This document shows, one piece after another, positions 19,314 through 27,923 of a stretch of DNA of 64,000 bases. Made by a program: the position numbers and the translations under genes. The notes under the pieces are model-generated. The model was given only the letters and a program-made list of their open reading frames with translations. It had not been told where the DNA came from and made no database searches. This DNA comes from Bog-950 sp044228435 (GTDB lineage: Bacteria > Bacteroidota > Bacteroidia > Chitinophagales > LD1), in NCBI GenBank assembly GCA_044228435.1, contig JBGAUW010000021.1, positions 28,360-92,359 of the forward strand. Reading direction: 5' to 3'. The stretch's first letter is position 1; each line of letters opens with the position of its first letter.

Positions 19314-20165
19314 ATGCAAAAGAGAATTTTACTCAGTATTTTTTCACTAGCCTTAATATTTATACTTACCAGCGGAATTGAAGATGATAACGGAATAGCC
19401 GGCAGAACCGGCTCGCCGGGCGAAGTAACCTGTGTAAATGGTTGCCATAGTTCTTACGCACTAAACAGCGGAAGCGGTTCCGTTGCCCTAACCTCTAACA
19501 TTGTAAACAACGAGTATGTGCCTGACCAGGTTTATAACATGCAATTAACCGTAAGCCAGGCAGGCGATTCGTTATTTGGACTTGGCTTAGAAGCCTTAAC
19601 CAGTAGCAATACAAATGCAGGTACCTTAACTGTTGGCACCGGCACCGTAATAAAAACCGCTACTATCAGCGGCGTTTCGCGTCGCAGTATAACCCACGCA
19701 CGTAATGGCGGCACCGGAACAGTTGATTCGCACACCTTTAATTTTACCTGGAAAGCACCGGCAACAGGTACCGGCAATGTAACCTTTTATTTTGCAGGTG
19801 TAGCGGCTAATAACAATGGGCGCAACTCGCTGGATTATGTGTACAACGGGTCGCAGGTGTTTACCGAATATGTAGTACCATCGGGTATTAGTTCTGTCGC
19901 TACCAGCACAAAGGCACTTAGCGTATATCCTAACCCGGTTACCGATAAATTTACTTTTTACTATACGCTTAACAATCAACAAAACGTAACCGCAGGCATT
20001 TACACCTTGGGTGGACAATTGGTGCAAACAATAACAAACGATTTGCGCGGCGAGGGTGCCATTACCGAAACTGTAATGTTGGCCCCAAACATACAGGCAG
20101 GGTTATATATATTGCTTATAAATGCAAACGGCAAAACACTCTCACATAAACTGATAGTTCAGTAA
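19314..20165 (+). CDS. T9SS-sorted secreted protein with choice-of-anchor-V-like domain
   Basis: 283 residues with an N-terminal signal sequence (MQKRILLSIFSLALIFILTS). The mature N-terminus has GRTGSPGEVTCVNGCHSS, typical of the choice-of-anchor V family. A beta-sandwich follows to about residue 190. The C-terminal ~80 residues are a type A T9SS sorting domain (SVYPNPVTDKFTFYY, GLYILLINANGK, KLIVQ). The cysteine motif is C-x3-CH, not the standard haem-c CxxCH, so haem attachment is uncertain. A single-gene transcript is likely, with a promoter-like element upstream and a strong terminator downstream. It would be exported by the T9SS encoded at 46.6-55.2 kb. Function unknown. Confidence 0.9.
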   Translation: MQKRILLSIFSLALIFILTSGIEDDNGIAGRTGSPGEVTCVNGCHSSYALNSGSGSVALTSNIVNNEYVPDQVYNMQLTVSQAGDSLFGLGLEALTSSNTNAGTLTVGTGTVIKTATISGVSRRSITHARNGGTGTVDSHTFNFTWKAPATGTGNVTFYFAGVAANNNGRNSLDYVYNGSQVFTEYVVPSGISSVATSTKALSVYPNPVTDKFTFYYTLNNQQNVTAGIYTLGGQLVQTITNDLRGEGAITETVMLAPNIQAGLYILLINANGKTLSHKLIVQ

Positions 20166-20176
20166 TAAAAAAAGAC

Positions 20177-20202
20177 AAAAAAGGGGCTTAGGCCCCTTTT
20201 TT
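20177..20202 (+). terminator. Rho-independent terminator after the cargo gene
   Basis: Arms 20177-20187 (AAAAAAGGGGC) and 20192-20202 (GCCCCTTTTTT) enclose loop TTAG. The stem is 11 bp with a GC core and a T tract, 12 nt after the stop at 20165. Confidence 0.85.
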
Positions 20203-20281
20203 GTTTCCTACCGTTTTATGTAACTAAATGATTGTTTATTTTCGCGCTCCCCGAAGGGGTCCTTCGGCGAAATTTAAAAGC

Positions 20282-21157
20282 ATGAGCAAAGTAAAAGTAG
20301 GGTTAGTGCAAATGAGCTGCGTTAAAGAAAGGCAGCCGAATATGGACAAGGCTATAGCCGGGATACGCGATGCCGCCAAAAAAGGAGCGCAGATTGTTTG
20401 CCTGCAGGAACTATTTACCTCACTGTATTTTTGCGATGTAGAAGACTACGAAAATTTTAAACTAGCCGAAGCTATACCCGGCCCAAGTACAGAAGCACTT
20501 TCAGCCGTCGCCAAAGAATTAAACGTGGTGATAATAGCCTCGCTGTTTGAAAAACGCGCCAGTGGTATTTATCACAATACCACCGCCGTGCTGGATGCCG
20601 ATGGCGCCTACCTGGGCAAATACCGCAAAATGCATATACCGGATGACCCCGCGTATTTCGAGAAATTTTATTTTACCCCCGGCGATTTGGGTTACAAGGT
20701 TTTTGAAACCAAATACGCTAAAATAGGTGTGCTAATTTGCTGGGACCAGTGGTACCCCGAGGCATCGCGCATTACCAGCCTGATGGGTGCCGAAATTTTG
20801 TTTTACCCTACAGCCATTGGTTGGGCCACCAGCCAGGATGAAGAAACCAATAAAGACCAATACAACGCCTGGCAAACCATCCAGCGCTCGCACGCGGTTG
20901 CTAATGGCGTGCACGTAGTAAGCGTTAACCGGGTTGGTATGGAACAAGATGGATTGATGAAGTTTTGGGGCGGCAGCTTTGTAGCTAATCCGCTTGGCAA
21001 ATTGCTATATCTGGGTAGCCACGATAATGAAGAAAATACAGTAGTTGAGATTGATACCAACGATACCGATTTTTACCGCACCCACTGGCCGTTTATGCGC
21101 GACCGCCGCATTGATAGCTATCAGCCTATTACCAAACGCTATATAGACGAGGGATAA
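20282..21157 (+). CDS. aguB: N-carbamoylputrescine amidase
   Basis: 291 residues from the ATG at 20282 (MSKVKVGLVQMSC). A frame extension to 20228 adds an unlikely Arg/Pro-rich leader. It is a nitrilase-superfamily enzyme with the catalytic triad Glu43 (CLQELF), Lys116 (KYRKMHIPDD) and Cys153 (LICWDQWYPE). It hydrolyses N-carbamoylputrescine to putrescine, ammonia and CO2. The gene lies just upstream of agmatine deiminase in the same direction, which makes the pathway assignment firm: agmatine to N-carbamoylputrescine to putrescine. No arginine decarboxylase is seen in the window, so agmatine must come from elsewhere. The protein should be cytoplasmic. Confidence 0.95.
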   Translation: MSKVKVGLVQMSCVKERQPNMDKAIAGIRDAAKKGAQIVCLQELFTSLYFCDVEDYENFKLAEAIPGPSTEALSAVAKELNVVIIASLFEKRASGIYHNTTAVLDADGAYLGKYRKMHIPDDPAYFEKFYFTPGDLGYKVFETKYAKIGVLICWDQWYPEASRITSLMGAEILFYPTAIGWATSQDEETNKDQYNAWQTIQRSHAVANGVHVVSVNRVGMEQDGLMKFWGGSFVANPLGKLLYLGSHDNEENTVVEIDTNDTDFYRTHWPFMRDRRIDSYQPITKRYIDEG

Positions 21158-21195
21158 AAGGCATGACAACAGACAATAGACCGCAGACCACCGAA

Positions 21196-22236
21196 ATGAA
21201 AACACCAAAGGAATTAGGATTTTACTTCCCTGCAGAATTTGCACCGCAGCGTGCTATGTGGCTTAGCTGGCCGCATAAAGAAGCCAGCTGGCCGGGAAAG
21301 ATTAATACCATATTCCCTGTATACGCACAATTTATAAAACTGGTGGCCGAAGATCAACAGGTATGTATTAACGTGGCAGATGAGACGATGAAGCAATTTG
21401 CTATTAAGCACCTTACCGCTGCTAACTGCAATTTAAATTCGGTTACGTTTTACTTTCACCCTACTAACGATGCCTGGTGCCGCGACCACGGCCCTGCGTT
21501 TTTAATTAACCCTTCCACTAAGCAAAAGGTAATTGTAGACTGGGGGTATAATGCCTGGGGAGACAAGTATCCTCCGTACGATTTGGATGATGTAATACCC
21601 ACGCTTATTGGCGGCAAACTGAATTTACCGGTATTTAACCCGGGTATAGTAATGGAAGGCGGAAGTGTAGAATTTAATGGCAAAGGCACTTTGCTTACTA
21701 CTACCGCCTGCCTGCTTAATAAAAACCGTAACCCGCACCTTAACCAACAGCAAATTGAAAAATACCTAACCGACTATTACGGTGTAAATAACATACTCTG
21801 GTTAGGCGATGGCATAGTAGGCGATGATACCGATGGGCATATAGATGATATAACACGCTTTGTAAATGAAGATACGGTAGTAACGGTAGTAGAAGAAAAT
21901 AAGAGTGACGAAAACTATGAGTTGTTGCAGGATAATTTAAAGCTGCTTAAACCTATGCGCTTAGAAAACGGCAAGCAGCTAAATATAGTTGAACTACCAA
22001 TGCCTGCACCGGTGGAATATGACGGACAGCGACTACCAGCATCTTACGCTAACTTTTACATAGCCAACAAATACATAGTTGTGCCTACCTTCCGTGATGA
22101 CAAAAACGATGTGCGGGCATTAGATATACTGCAAAAATGCTTTGCCGATAGAAAAGTGGTGGGGCTCGACTCTACTGATTTAATATGGGGGCTTGGCAGT
22201 TTCCATTGCCTTAGCCAACAGGAACCGGCTATTTAA
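21196..22236 (+). CDS. aguA: Agmatine deiminase
   Basis: 346 residues from the ATG at 21196, where family similarity begins (TPKELGFYFPAEF). An in-frame ATG at 21163 would add 11 residues. It is a peptidyl-arginine-deiminase-fold enzyme. Visible motifs are WCRDHGP (about 94-100), the His215 region DTDGHIDD, and the nucleophile Cys338 in GLGSFHCLSQQ. It converts agmatine to N-carbamoylputrescine and ammonia, the substrate of AguB encoded 38 bp upstream. Its 3' end overlaps by 4 bp the 3' end of the convergent peroxidase gene. Confidence 0.95.
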   Translation: MKTPKELGFYFPAEFAPQRAMWLSWPHKEASWPGKINTIFPVYAQFIKLVAEDQQVCINVADETMKQFAIKHLTAANCNLNSVTFYFHPTNDAWCRDHGPAFLINPSTKQKVIVDWGYNAWGDKYPPYDLDDVIPTLIGGKLNLPVFNPGIVMEGGSVEFNGKGTLLTTTACLLNKNRNPHLNQQQIEKYLTDYYGVNNILWLGDGIVGDDTDGHIDDITRFVNEDTVVTVVEENKSDENYELLQDNLKLLKPMRLENGKQLNIVELPMPAPVEYDGQRLPASYANFYIANKYIVVPTFRDDKNDVRALDILQKCFADRKVVGLDSTDLIWGLGSFHCLSQQEPAI

Positions 22237-23357
22237 AATGGATTACTTAACGCCGGATTGTGCGTGTAAGTAGTATCGGTAAGTGTGCGTAAAAAATTAA
22301 GCAGGTCTTCTTTCTGCTGGTCGTCAAAATTAAATCTACCATCGGGGTGCACCTGCAGGCCCAGGTTAAAACCATCTATATTAGGCGAAAGGGTTTTAAC
22401 GCTGTCGCTGTAAAAGCCTATTACCTCTTCAAGCGTTTGAAAACGCCCATCGTGCATGTAAGGTGCGCTAAGTGCTACATTACGCAGCGAAGGCACTTTA
22501 AACTTGCCATAATCATTTACATTGCCAGTAGCTTCTCCCCTCCCTTTATCGGCAAAATCGTTTACAGTAGCTGCTTTTTGCAAACCGTTGTTTTGAAACA
22601 AATTAGCAGGCGCCAATAAAAGATTATTGCCTGCCGTATGGCAGTGCACGCACTCTGCATCCTGGCTTAAAAACAAATCGAACCCGCGTTGCTCCGATGC
22701 TGTAAATTGCTCTTGCCCGCGCTGCACTTTATCAAAATGAGAGTTGTACGAAATCATAGTCATCATAAACTCCTGCAATGCCAGGTATATTTTTGCTTCG
22801 GTAATATCGCCGGGCCTGCCAAATGCTTTGCGGAAAAGCCGGGTATACGTTGAATCCGTTTTAAGGTAAGCTACTGCAGCAACCGGGTCGAGGCTTTGTT
22901 CGCCATGGAAAGCATCTTTGGCGGCATCGGCCATAGAGCTAACCCGGCCATCCCAAAAACTGTGACTAGCCCAAAGCAAGTTCTCTATAGCCGAAGCATT
23001 TCTTTTTGTGGGACCGAAAACGTTGGTGCTTTTTGCGTTACCCATATCACTAAAAGCAAACTCCTGCTTATGGCAGCTGGCGCAGGCAAGTTGCCCGGTG
23101 CTTGAAAGGCGCGTATCGTAAAACAGCCTGCGGCCTAATTCGATTCCTTCGAGGGTTAATGAATCTTTATACGGGTGGCTAATAACCGGAAAACGAAACG
23201 GAGGCGGGTTCAAAGTGGTAAAATTGTATCTTACCCCTGTATACAAACTATCCGGGTCGGCCGGATTTTGGGGACCATCCGGCTCTTCGTGCTTACAGTT
23301 TTGCAAGGATATTACTGCCAGCACAACTGCACACATAAGCAACAAAAATCTTTTCAT
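22233..23357 (-). CDS. Di-haem cytochrome c peroxidase / MbnH-like enzyme (second copy)
   Basis: 374 residues with an N-terminal export signal and Cys21, which may be lipidated. Two haem-c sites are visible: C92-A-S-C95-H96 and C236-V-H-C239-H240. Shared family motifs include ELGRRLFYD, CHKQEFAFSD, FWDGR and APYMHDGRF. It belongs to the MauG/CcpA/MbnH group of periplasmic di-haem enzymes. The gene lies 18 bp after a close paralogue, which itself follows an MbnP-type gene by 5 bp. That context favours MbnH (tryptophan-oxidising partner of MbnP) over plain hydrogen peroxide detoxification; this is inference. Tandem duplication explains the similarity to the upstream copy. Confidence 0.9.
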   Translation of the reverse strand: MKRFLLLMCAVVLAVISLQNCKHEEPDGPQNPADPDSLYTGVRYNFTTLNPPPFRFPVISHPYKDSLTLEGIELGRRLFYDTRLSSTGQLACASCHKQEFAFSDMGNAKSTNVFGPTKRNASAIENLLWASHSFWDGRVSSMADAAKDAFHGEQSLDPVAAVAYLKTDSTYTRLFRKAFGRPGDITEAKIYLALQEFMMTMISYNSHFDKVQRGQEQFTASEQRGFDLFLSQDAECVHCHTAGNNLLLAPANLFQNNGLQKAATVNDFADKGRGEATGNVNDYGKFKVPSLRNVALSAPYMHDGRFQTLEEVIGFYSDSVKTLSPNIDGFNLGLQVHPDGRFNFDDQQKEDLLNFLRTLTDTTYTHNPALSNPF

Positions 23358-23375
23358 AGTAAAAATTCCCTGCGT

Positions 23376-24503
23376 TTAAAATGGATTTGAAAATGCCTGA
23401 TTATGCGTAAAGGTAGTATCTGTAAACGCATTTAAAAAATTAAGCAGGTCCTGGTGTTCTCCTTCCGTAAAATGGCGCTTACCATCGGGCAGGTAAATAC
23501 TCGAAAACATCAATACATCTACTGTGCCCGAATTCTTTACACTATCGCTGTAAAAATTCAATACATCATCCAAAGTGGCATGCCGGCCATCGTGCATGTA
23601 AGGGCCGGTTAATGCTATGTTTCGTAAAGAAGGGTCTTTAAACTTGCCGTTATCGTTCACATTCCCGGTAAAGTCACCACGGCCGTTGTCGGAGTAAACA
23701 TTACTGCCGCCCACTTCATCCAACCCGTTATTTCTAAATAAATTATCGGTCATTAAAAACGAACTTCCCCCATCCGACACATGGCAATGCGTACAATCGC
23801 CGCGGTCGGGATTGGTAAACAACTGCAAGCCCCTGGCCTCCGACTCAGTAAATTGTTCCTGACCGCGCTGCACTTTATCAAAGTGCGAGTTAGACGAGAT
23901 AAGGGTCATCATAAACTGTTGAAGGGCCAAATAAATTTTGCCTTCTGTTATATCGCCGGGGCGGCCAAATGCCTTACGAAACAACCGGGTATAAGTAGAA
24001 TCGCTTTTTAGGTAGCCAACAGCACCCGCCACATCCATATTTTGTTCGCCGGCAAAAGCATCCTTTGCCTGGGCCGATAAAGTATTGGCACGGCCATCCC
24101 AAAACAGCTTATCGGTCCACAGCAGGTTTTGTATAGCAGGCGCATTACGCCTTGTAGGGCCTAATACATTCGTGCTTTTGGCCTTACCTCCATCGCTAAA
24201 AGCAAACTCCTGTTTATGGCAACTGGCGCAGGAAAGCTGGCCTGTAATAGAAAGATGCTTATCGTAAAAAAGCCGGCGGCCCAATTCTATGCCCTCTAAG
24301 GTCAGCGAATCTTTATATGGGTGGCGGATAGCAGGAAAGCGGAACAACGGAGGGTTTATACTTGCAAAACTATACGGTGTGCCGGCATACAGGCTATCGG
24401 CATCGGTTGGTATGGCCGGCGGCTCAATTTTATCGGGCTTGCAATTTTGCAATAAAAGCAGTACTGCCAGGCCAAATGCAATAAACAGTAGCGACTTTTT
24501 CAT
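23376..24503 (-). CDS. Di-haem cytochrome c peroxidase / MbnH-like enzyme (first copy)
   Basis: 375 residues with signal and Cys21 as in the paralogue. Haem sites are C92-A-S-C95-H96 and C237-T-H-C240-H241. From about residue 35 it aligns with the downstream copy with few gaps (RFPxIxHPYKDSLTLEGIEL, RLFRKAFGRPGDIT, SHFDKVQRGQEQF). The loop after the second haem site differs (VSDGGSSFLM against TAGNNLLLAP), which may reflect a different partner or substrate. It starts 5 bp after the MbnP-like gene, so co-transcription is very likely. The role is proposed as oxidative modification of the MbnP-like lipoprotein; a conventional peroxidase is the alternative. Confidence 0.9.
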   Translation of the reverse strand: MKKSLLFIAFGLAVLLLLQNCKPDKIEPPAIPTDADSLYAGTPYSFASINPPLFRFPAIRHPYKDSLTLEGIELGRRLFYDKHLSITGQLSCASCHKQEFAFSDGGKAKSTNVLGPTRRNAPAIQNLLWTDKLFWDGRANTLSAQAKDAFAGEQNMDVAGAVGYLKSDSTYTRLFRKAFGRPGDITEGKIYLALQQFMMTLISSNSHFDKVQRGQEQFTESEARGLQLFTNPDRGDCTHCHVSDGGSSFLMTDNLFRNNGLDEVGGSNVYSDNGRGDFTGNVNDNGKFKDPSLRNIALTGPYMHDGRHATLDDVLNFYSDSVKNSGTVDVLMFSSIYLPDGKRHFTEGEHQDLLNFLNAFTDTTFTHNQAFSNPF

Positions 24504-24508
24504 CCGCT

Positions 24509-25249
24509 TTATTCAATCGAAAACGCCTGCGAAAAATTATCGACAAATTTAGGAGCTACCACCGGGTTATCCGTAGCACCGGATTGTGTTTCTGGTTCGG
24601 TGATTATATCCAGCGTTTGGGCACCGTAAAAAACCTTCTTTACATCGAGCACTAAGTTTACGGTCGCTTTATTATTGCAGCAAACCGAAAAACTCTTGTT
24701 TATGGTAGTAGTGCGATAGTATGAATTACCACCAATGTGGTAACGCAAAAACCAGTTAAAGCTACCGGTGCCGGTAGTTGTAGTGTCGCATCGCCCTTCT
24801 ACTACCTGAAACTGATACTTTAACCAACTCCAGTACATATTATTTTCACCGCTCAAAGGGTCGCCGGCAGGAAACGTAAGAGGGTCCGATTCATTTTGCA
24901 GGGAATCTAAGCCGCACGAAAACTTAATGCCTTTAAAATCTCCTTCCAGTTTATCGATGTTAAAGGTTAGCGAGGCTGCGTTGCTAAAATCGCATAAAGC
25001 CACCGATTTTAAATCAACTTCCGTATTGTCGGTTTTAATGAGCTTAACGTGCGATAAGTAAAACTTTAAATTATCAATTTGCACTCTGCGGCCCTGTGGG
25101 TCGATATTAGCTCCGTGTATGGCAAAAGCGGCGTCGCCATACTTAGCTTTTACCTGCATCGTAAAATTACCCTGTTCATCTTTTTTGCATGATGAGAGCA
25201 GCAAACCAAACGCCAGCAATAGCAACAAAAACCTTCCCGATTGAGCCAT
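24509..25249 (-). CDS. MbnP-family lipoprotein, predicted copper binding
   Basis: 246 residues. The signal has a good lipobox (LLLSSC, Cys21). The mature protein has the MbnP pattern: an N-terminal strand (FTMQVKAKYGDAAFAI), IDNLKFYLSHVKL, then FSCGLDS and a tryptophan-rich segment NMYWSWLKYQFQVVEG (W140, W142). Characterised MbnP binds copper using a tryptophan-derived kynurenine made by the di-haem enzyme MbnH. Two MbnH-like genes follow directly downstream, 5 bp and then 18 bp apart, which supports the assignment. A Cys-Cys pair (SVCCNN) lies in the C-terminal half. Which tryptophan would be modified cannot be read from sequence. This is the first gene of a three-gene operon. Confidence 0.85.
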   Translation of the reverse strand: MAQSGRFLLLLLAFGLLLSSCKKDEQGNFTMQVKAKYGDAAFAIHGANIDPQGRRVQIDNLKFYLSHVKLIKTDNTEVDLKSVALCDFSNAASLTFNIDKLEGDFKGIKFSCGLDSLQNESDPLTFPAGDPLSGENNMYWSWLKYQFQVVEGRCDTTTTGTGSFNWFLRYHIGGNSYYRTTTINKSFSVCCNNKATVNLVLDVKKVFYGAQTLDIITEPETQSGATDNPVVAPKFVDNFSQAFSIE

Positions 25250-25328
25250 TTTTTTTATTATTAAGACTTGAAAATAATGCTAAAAGTTGCCTGCTGCAAC
25301 CACCGTAATAAACCTTAACAAAGTTAAC

Positions 25329-26504
25329 CTATACGCGGTGCTTTATTTGTTTTTCGTGCTTTACGTCGTCCATCTCTATTTTGCTTATAATTTCGTGCAT
25401 AATTTCGGTGGTTCCCGCTCCCATAGTCATTAGTCTTATATCACGGAAAGACCTGGCAATACCATAATCCTCCATATACCCCCAGCCTCCGTGTATTTGC
25501 AGGGCTTCGTTAATTACGTTAAACGATTCCTCGCAAACATAGGCCTTAGCCATGGAAATTATTTTATAGGCTGCCGGGCCAAATTCAATATATTCAGCAA
25601 CGGCACGATATGACATAGAGCGACAGGCCTCGGTAAGAATAGCCATGTGGGCTATTTTATGGCGCAATACCTGGAACTTCGCAATTGGCCGGCCAAAAGC
25701 CTCGCGCTCCAGCATATATTTTTTGGCCTTGTTTAGGGCAGCCTGTGCCGAGGCGGTACCGGTAATAGCTGCTATTAAGCGCTCCTCCTGAAAGTTGCTC
25801 ATGATGTAGTAAAAACCGAAATCTTTTTCGCCAAGCAGGGCGCTTTTAGGCACCTTGCAGTTTTCGAAAAACAGTTGGCCCGTATCGCTGCTGTGCATAC
25901 CCAATTTGTTATGCACGGGGTTAGCCGAAAACCCCGGGGTGTTCGTATCAAACAACAATAACGAAAGCGTGTGGCCTTCGCCGGTGCGCACCGCCAACAC
26001 TATAAAATCGGCCATGGTGCCATTGGTAATAAACATTTTGGCACCGTTTACCAAAAAGTGGTCTCCTTTATCTTCAGCTGTAGTTTTTATGCCACCTACA
26101 TCACTGCCTGCACCCGGTTCGGTAATACCTAAAGCCGCTACTTTTTGGCCCTTAAGCGCCGGTATAAGATAATTCTGTTTTTGCTCCTCGGTACCCAAAG
26201 CCAGCACCACAGGTAAAGGCAAATAAGTATGCGCATACAAACTCATGCTAAGCCCGCCAATGTTGGCCTGCGTAAGTTCTTCGCTAATTACTACGGCGCT
26301 CCACATATCCATACCGCTTCCGCCATATTCTTCGGGAAAAGAAACGCCGAAAAAGCCCTGCTCGCCCATTTTGCGAAATACCTCGCGCTCGCAAATTTTG
26401 TTCTCCTCCCAATATTTTACGTTGGGCTTAATTTCGGTTTCAACAAACTGGCGGAACGATTGGCGAAGCAATTCATGTTCGGGGGTAAACGGATTGGTGC
26501 TCAT
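25329..26504 (-). CDS. Acyl-CoA dehydrogenase
   Basis: 391 residues from the ATG at 26504 (MSTNPFTPEHELLRQSF). A longer frame to 26594 adds an atypical leader. Family motifs are the FAD and substrate region ALGITEPGAGSD, then MFITNG, REAFGRPIAKFQ, and the C-terminal QIHGGWGYMEDY followed by MGAGTTEIM. The residue before GTTEIM is not the Glu of medium-chain enzymes. The arrangement is like isovaleryl- or long-chain-type enzymes, whose catalytic base lies earlier in the chain; I cannot assign it. The reaction is FAD-dependent alpha,beta-desaturation of an acyl-CoA. With the MCC-like carboxylase at the right edge, leucine catabolism is a plausible role. Confidence 0.92.
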   Translation of the reverse strand: MSTNPFTPEHELLRQSFRQFVETEIKPNVKYWEENKICEREVFRKMGEQGFFGVSFPEEYGGSGMDMWSAVVISEELTQANIGGLSMSLYAHTYLPLPVVLALGTEEQKQNYLIPALKGQKVAALGITEPGAGSDVGGIKTTAEDKGDHFLVNGAKMFITNGTMADFIVLAVRTGEGHTLSLLLFDTNTPGFSANPVHNKLGMHSSDTGQLFFENCKVPKSALLGEKDFGFYYIMSNFQEERLIAAITGTASAQAALNKAKKYMLEREAFGRPIAKFQVLRHKIAHMAILTEACRSMSYRAVAEYIEFGPAAYKIISMAKAYVCEESFNVINEALQIHGGWGYMEDYGIARSFRDIRLMTMGAGTTEIMHEIISKIEMDDVKHEKQIKHRV

Positions 26505-26600
26505 AGCAGGTGTTTTATTTAAACGTGTATTAGCGAATGTAGAAAAAAACGGAGCCATACTGATATCTTTTAGGCCATGGAAACGGCATTCCACAAAATT

Positions 26601-26610
26601 CCCCCCCCCC
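26601..26610. repeat. Poly-C tract of 10 in a divergent promoter region
   Basis: Ten consecutive C lie between the divergent acyl-CoA dehydrogenase (start 26504) and YebC-family gene (start 26665), about 55 bp upstream of the latter. Homopolymer tracts of this kind can vary in length by slippage. Confidence 0.8.
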
Positions 26611-26664
26611 TCTTTCTTCTACCACTTTTGCTTTTATATTCGCAGTAGTTAAAAAACAAATTAT

Positions 26665-27372
26665 ATGGGTCGCGCGTTCGAATTTAGAAAAGAAAGAAAG
26701 TTTAAGAGATGGGGAGCAATGGCCAAGGCCTTTACCCGCATAGGAAAAGATATTTCAATAGCCGTAAAAGCAGGCGGCCCCGACCCTGATACCAATTCGA
26801 GGCTGAGGGCGTTAATGAATAATGCAAAGGCAGCCAACATGCCTAAAGCTACGGTAGAGGCCGCAATTAAAAAAGCCAGCAGTAAAGATACTGCGGGCTA
26901 TGAGGAAATAACCTACGAAGGTTACGGTGCACATGGCGTTGCGATAGTAGTAGATACCGCCACCGATAACCCTACCCGAACCATTGCCAACCTGCGTACT
27001 ATTTTTAATAAAAACCATGGCACTATAGGCACCCAGGGTTCGGTAGAGTATATGTTTAAGAAAAAGGCCATGTTCAAATTCAACAAAGGCAATTTTAATG
27101 TAGAAGAACTGGAGTTTGAATTGATTGATGGAGGCCTTATAGAAATAAACGAAGAAGACGGGCTGGTAACTGCTTATGCCGAGTTTACCGATTTTGGCAA
27201 CCTGGCAAAAGCACTTGAAACCAAAGGTATTGAGGTAATTGAATCAGGCTATGATAAAACACCCGACTTTTTTAAAGAATTGGACGATGCTGGCGCAGAT
27301 GAAGTAATTAAGCTGATTGAAAAGCTGGAAGAAGACGATGATGTACAACAGGTATTTCATAATATGAAATAA
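26665..27372 (+). CDS. YebC/PmpR/TACO1-family protein
   Basis: 235 residues. The N-terminal helical domain has GRAFEFRKERKFKRWGAMAK and then GGPDPDTNSRLRALMNNAKA, the YebC signature in its Bacteroidota form. The rest follows the three-domain YebC layout (YEGYGAHGVAIVVDTATDN, GTIGTQGSVEYMF). The family was first described as transcription regulators; more recent work supports a role in translation, including relief of stalling on proline stretches. The gene is monocistronic, with a terminator 21 nt after the stop and a poly-C tract upstream. Confidence 0.93.
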   Translation: MGRAFEFRKERKFKRWGAMAKAFTRIGKDISIAVKAGGPDPDTNSRLRALMNNAKAANMPKATVEAAIKKASSKDTAGYEEITYEGYGAHGVAIVVDTATDNPTRTIANLRTIFNKNHGTIGTQGSVEYMFKKKAMFKFNKGNFNVEELEFELIDGGLIEINEEDGLVTAYAEFTDFGNLAKALETKGIEVIESGYDKTPDFFKELDDAGADEVIKLIEKLEEDDDVQQVFHNMK

Positions 27373-27392
27373 AGCCATTAAAGTATTAAGGG

Positions 27393-27421
27393 AAAAGGAA
27401 GCTACATCAAGGCTTCCTTTT
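27393..27421. terminator. Bidirectional terminator between convergent genes
   Basis: Arms 27393-27402 (AAAAGGAAGC) and 27412-27421 (GCTTCCTTTT) with a 9-nt loop. T tracts on both strands suit the YebC-family gene and the convergent SRPBCC gene. Confidence 0.8.
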
Positions 27422-27422
27422 T

Positions 27423-27923
27423 TTATTTAATAAAGTTGCAACCCATGTATTTAGCCAGGCCTTCGCCACCCCAGCGCATTACTACGTTATGGTTCCATTC
27501 AAATACAGGGCGCATAAGAGGGGTGAGCATATTCATCATCCAAGAGTTTGTTTTTACTACCCAGTGATATTTTACAGTAGATACTTGCCCGTCATAATCG
27601 AAATACCAGGTGCCTGTTCCTTCCAATTCCCCGACTGCAGTGCCTACCACTTTTTTGTATGGGTCGACAGATAAAACGGTGCCTGTATAATCAAGCGTAT
27701 ATGGCAACACGCTACGTGTACGAAACCGTCTTACTGCCCCCACACCTAATTCATCGCCGGCGGCAAGCCGCTCTACTTTACTTTGCCCCCGCCACCATAA
27801 ATGGTAGGTATCGGTATCATATACCACAGCATAAACTTTCTCCAGCGGAGCATCAAATTTCCAAATTGTCAAAAAATTGTAATCGGCCATATATCTTATA
27901 ACCCAATTTGCTGCAATTTTCAT
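27423..27923 (-). CDS. SRPBCC (START-like) family protein
   Basis: 166 residues from the ATG at 27923, which overlaps the stop of the upstream gene (ATGA); a longer start at 27944 would overlap by 25 bp. The sequence fits a polyketide-cyclase/SRPBCC fold: FDAPLEKVYAVVYDTDTYHLWW near the start, a beta-strand core (GAVRRFRTRS, GTWYFDY) and a long C-terminal helix (NHNVVMRWGGEGLAKYM). Such proteins bind hydrophobic ligands in a central cavity; the ligand is unknown. Start-stop overlap with the helical protein upstream suggests coupled translation. Confidence 0.85.
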   Translation of the reverse strand: MKIAANWVIRYMADYNFLTIWKFDAPLEKVYAVVYDTDTYHLWWRGQSKVERLAAGDELGVGAVRRFRTRSVLPYTLDYTGTVLSVDPYKKVVGTAVGELEGTGTWYFDYDGQVSTVKYHWVVKTNSWMMNMLTPLMRPVFEWNHNVVMRWGGEGLAKYMGCNFIK

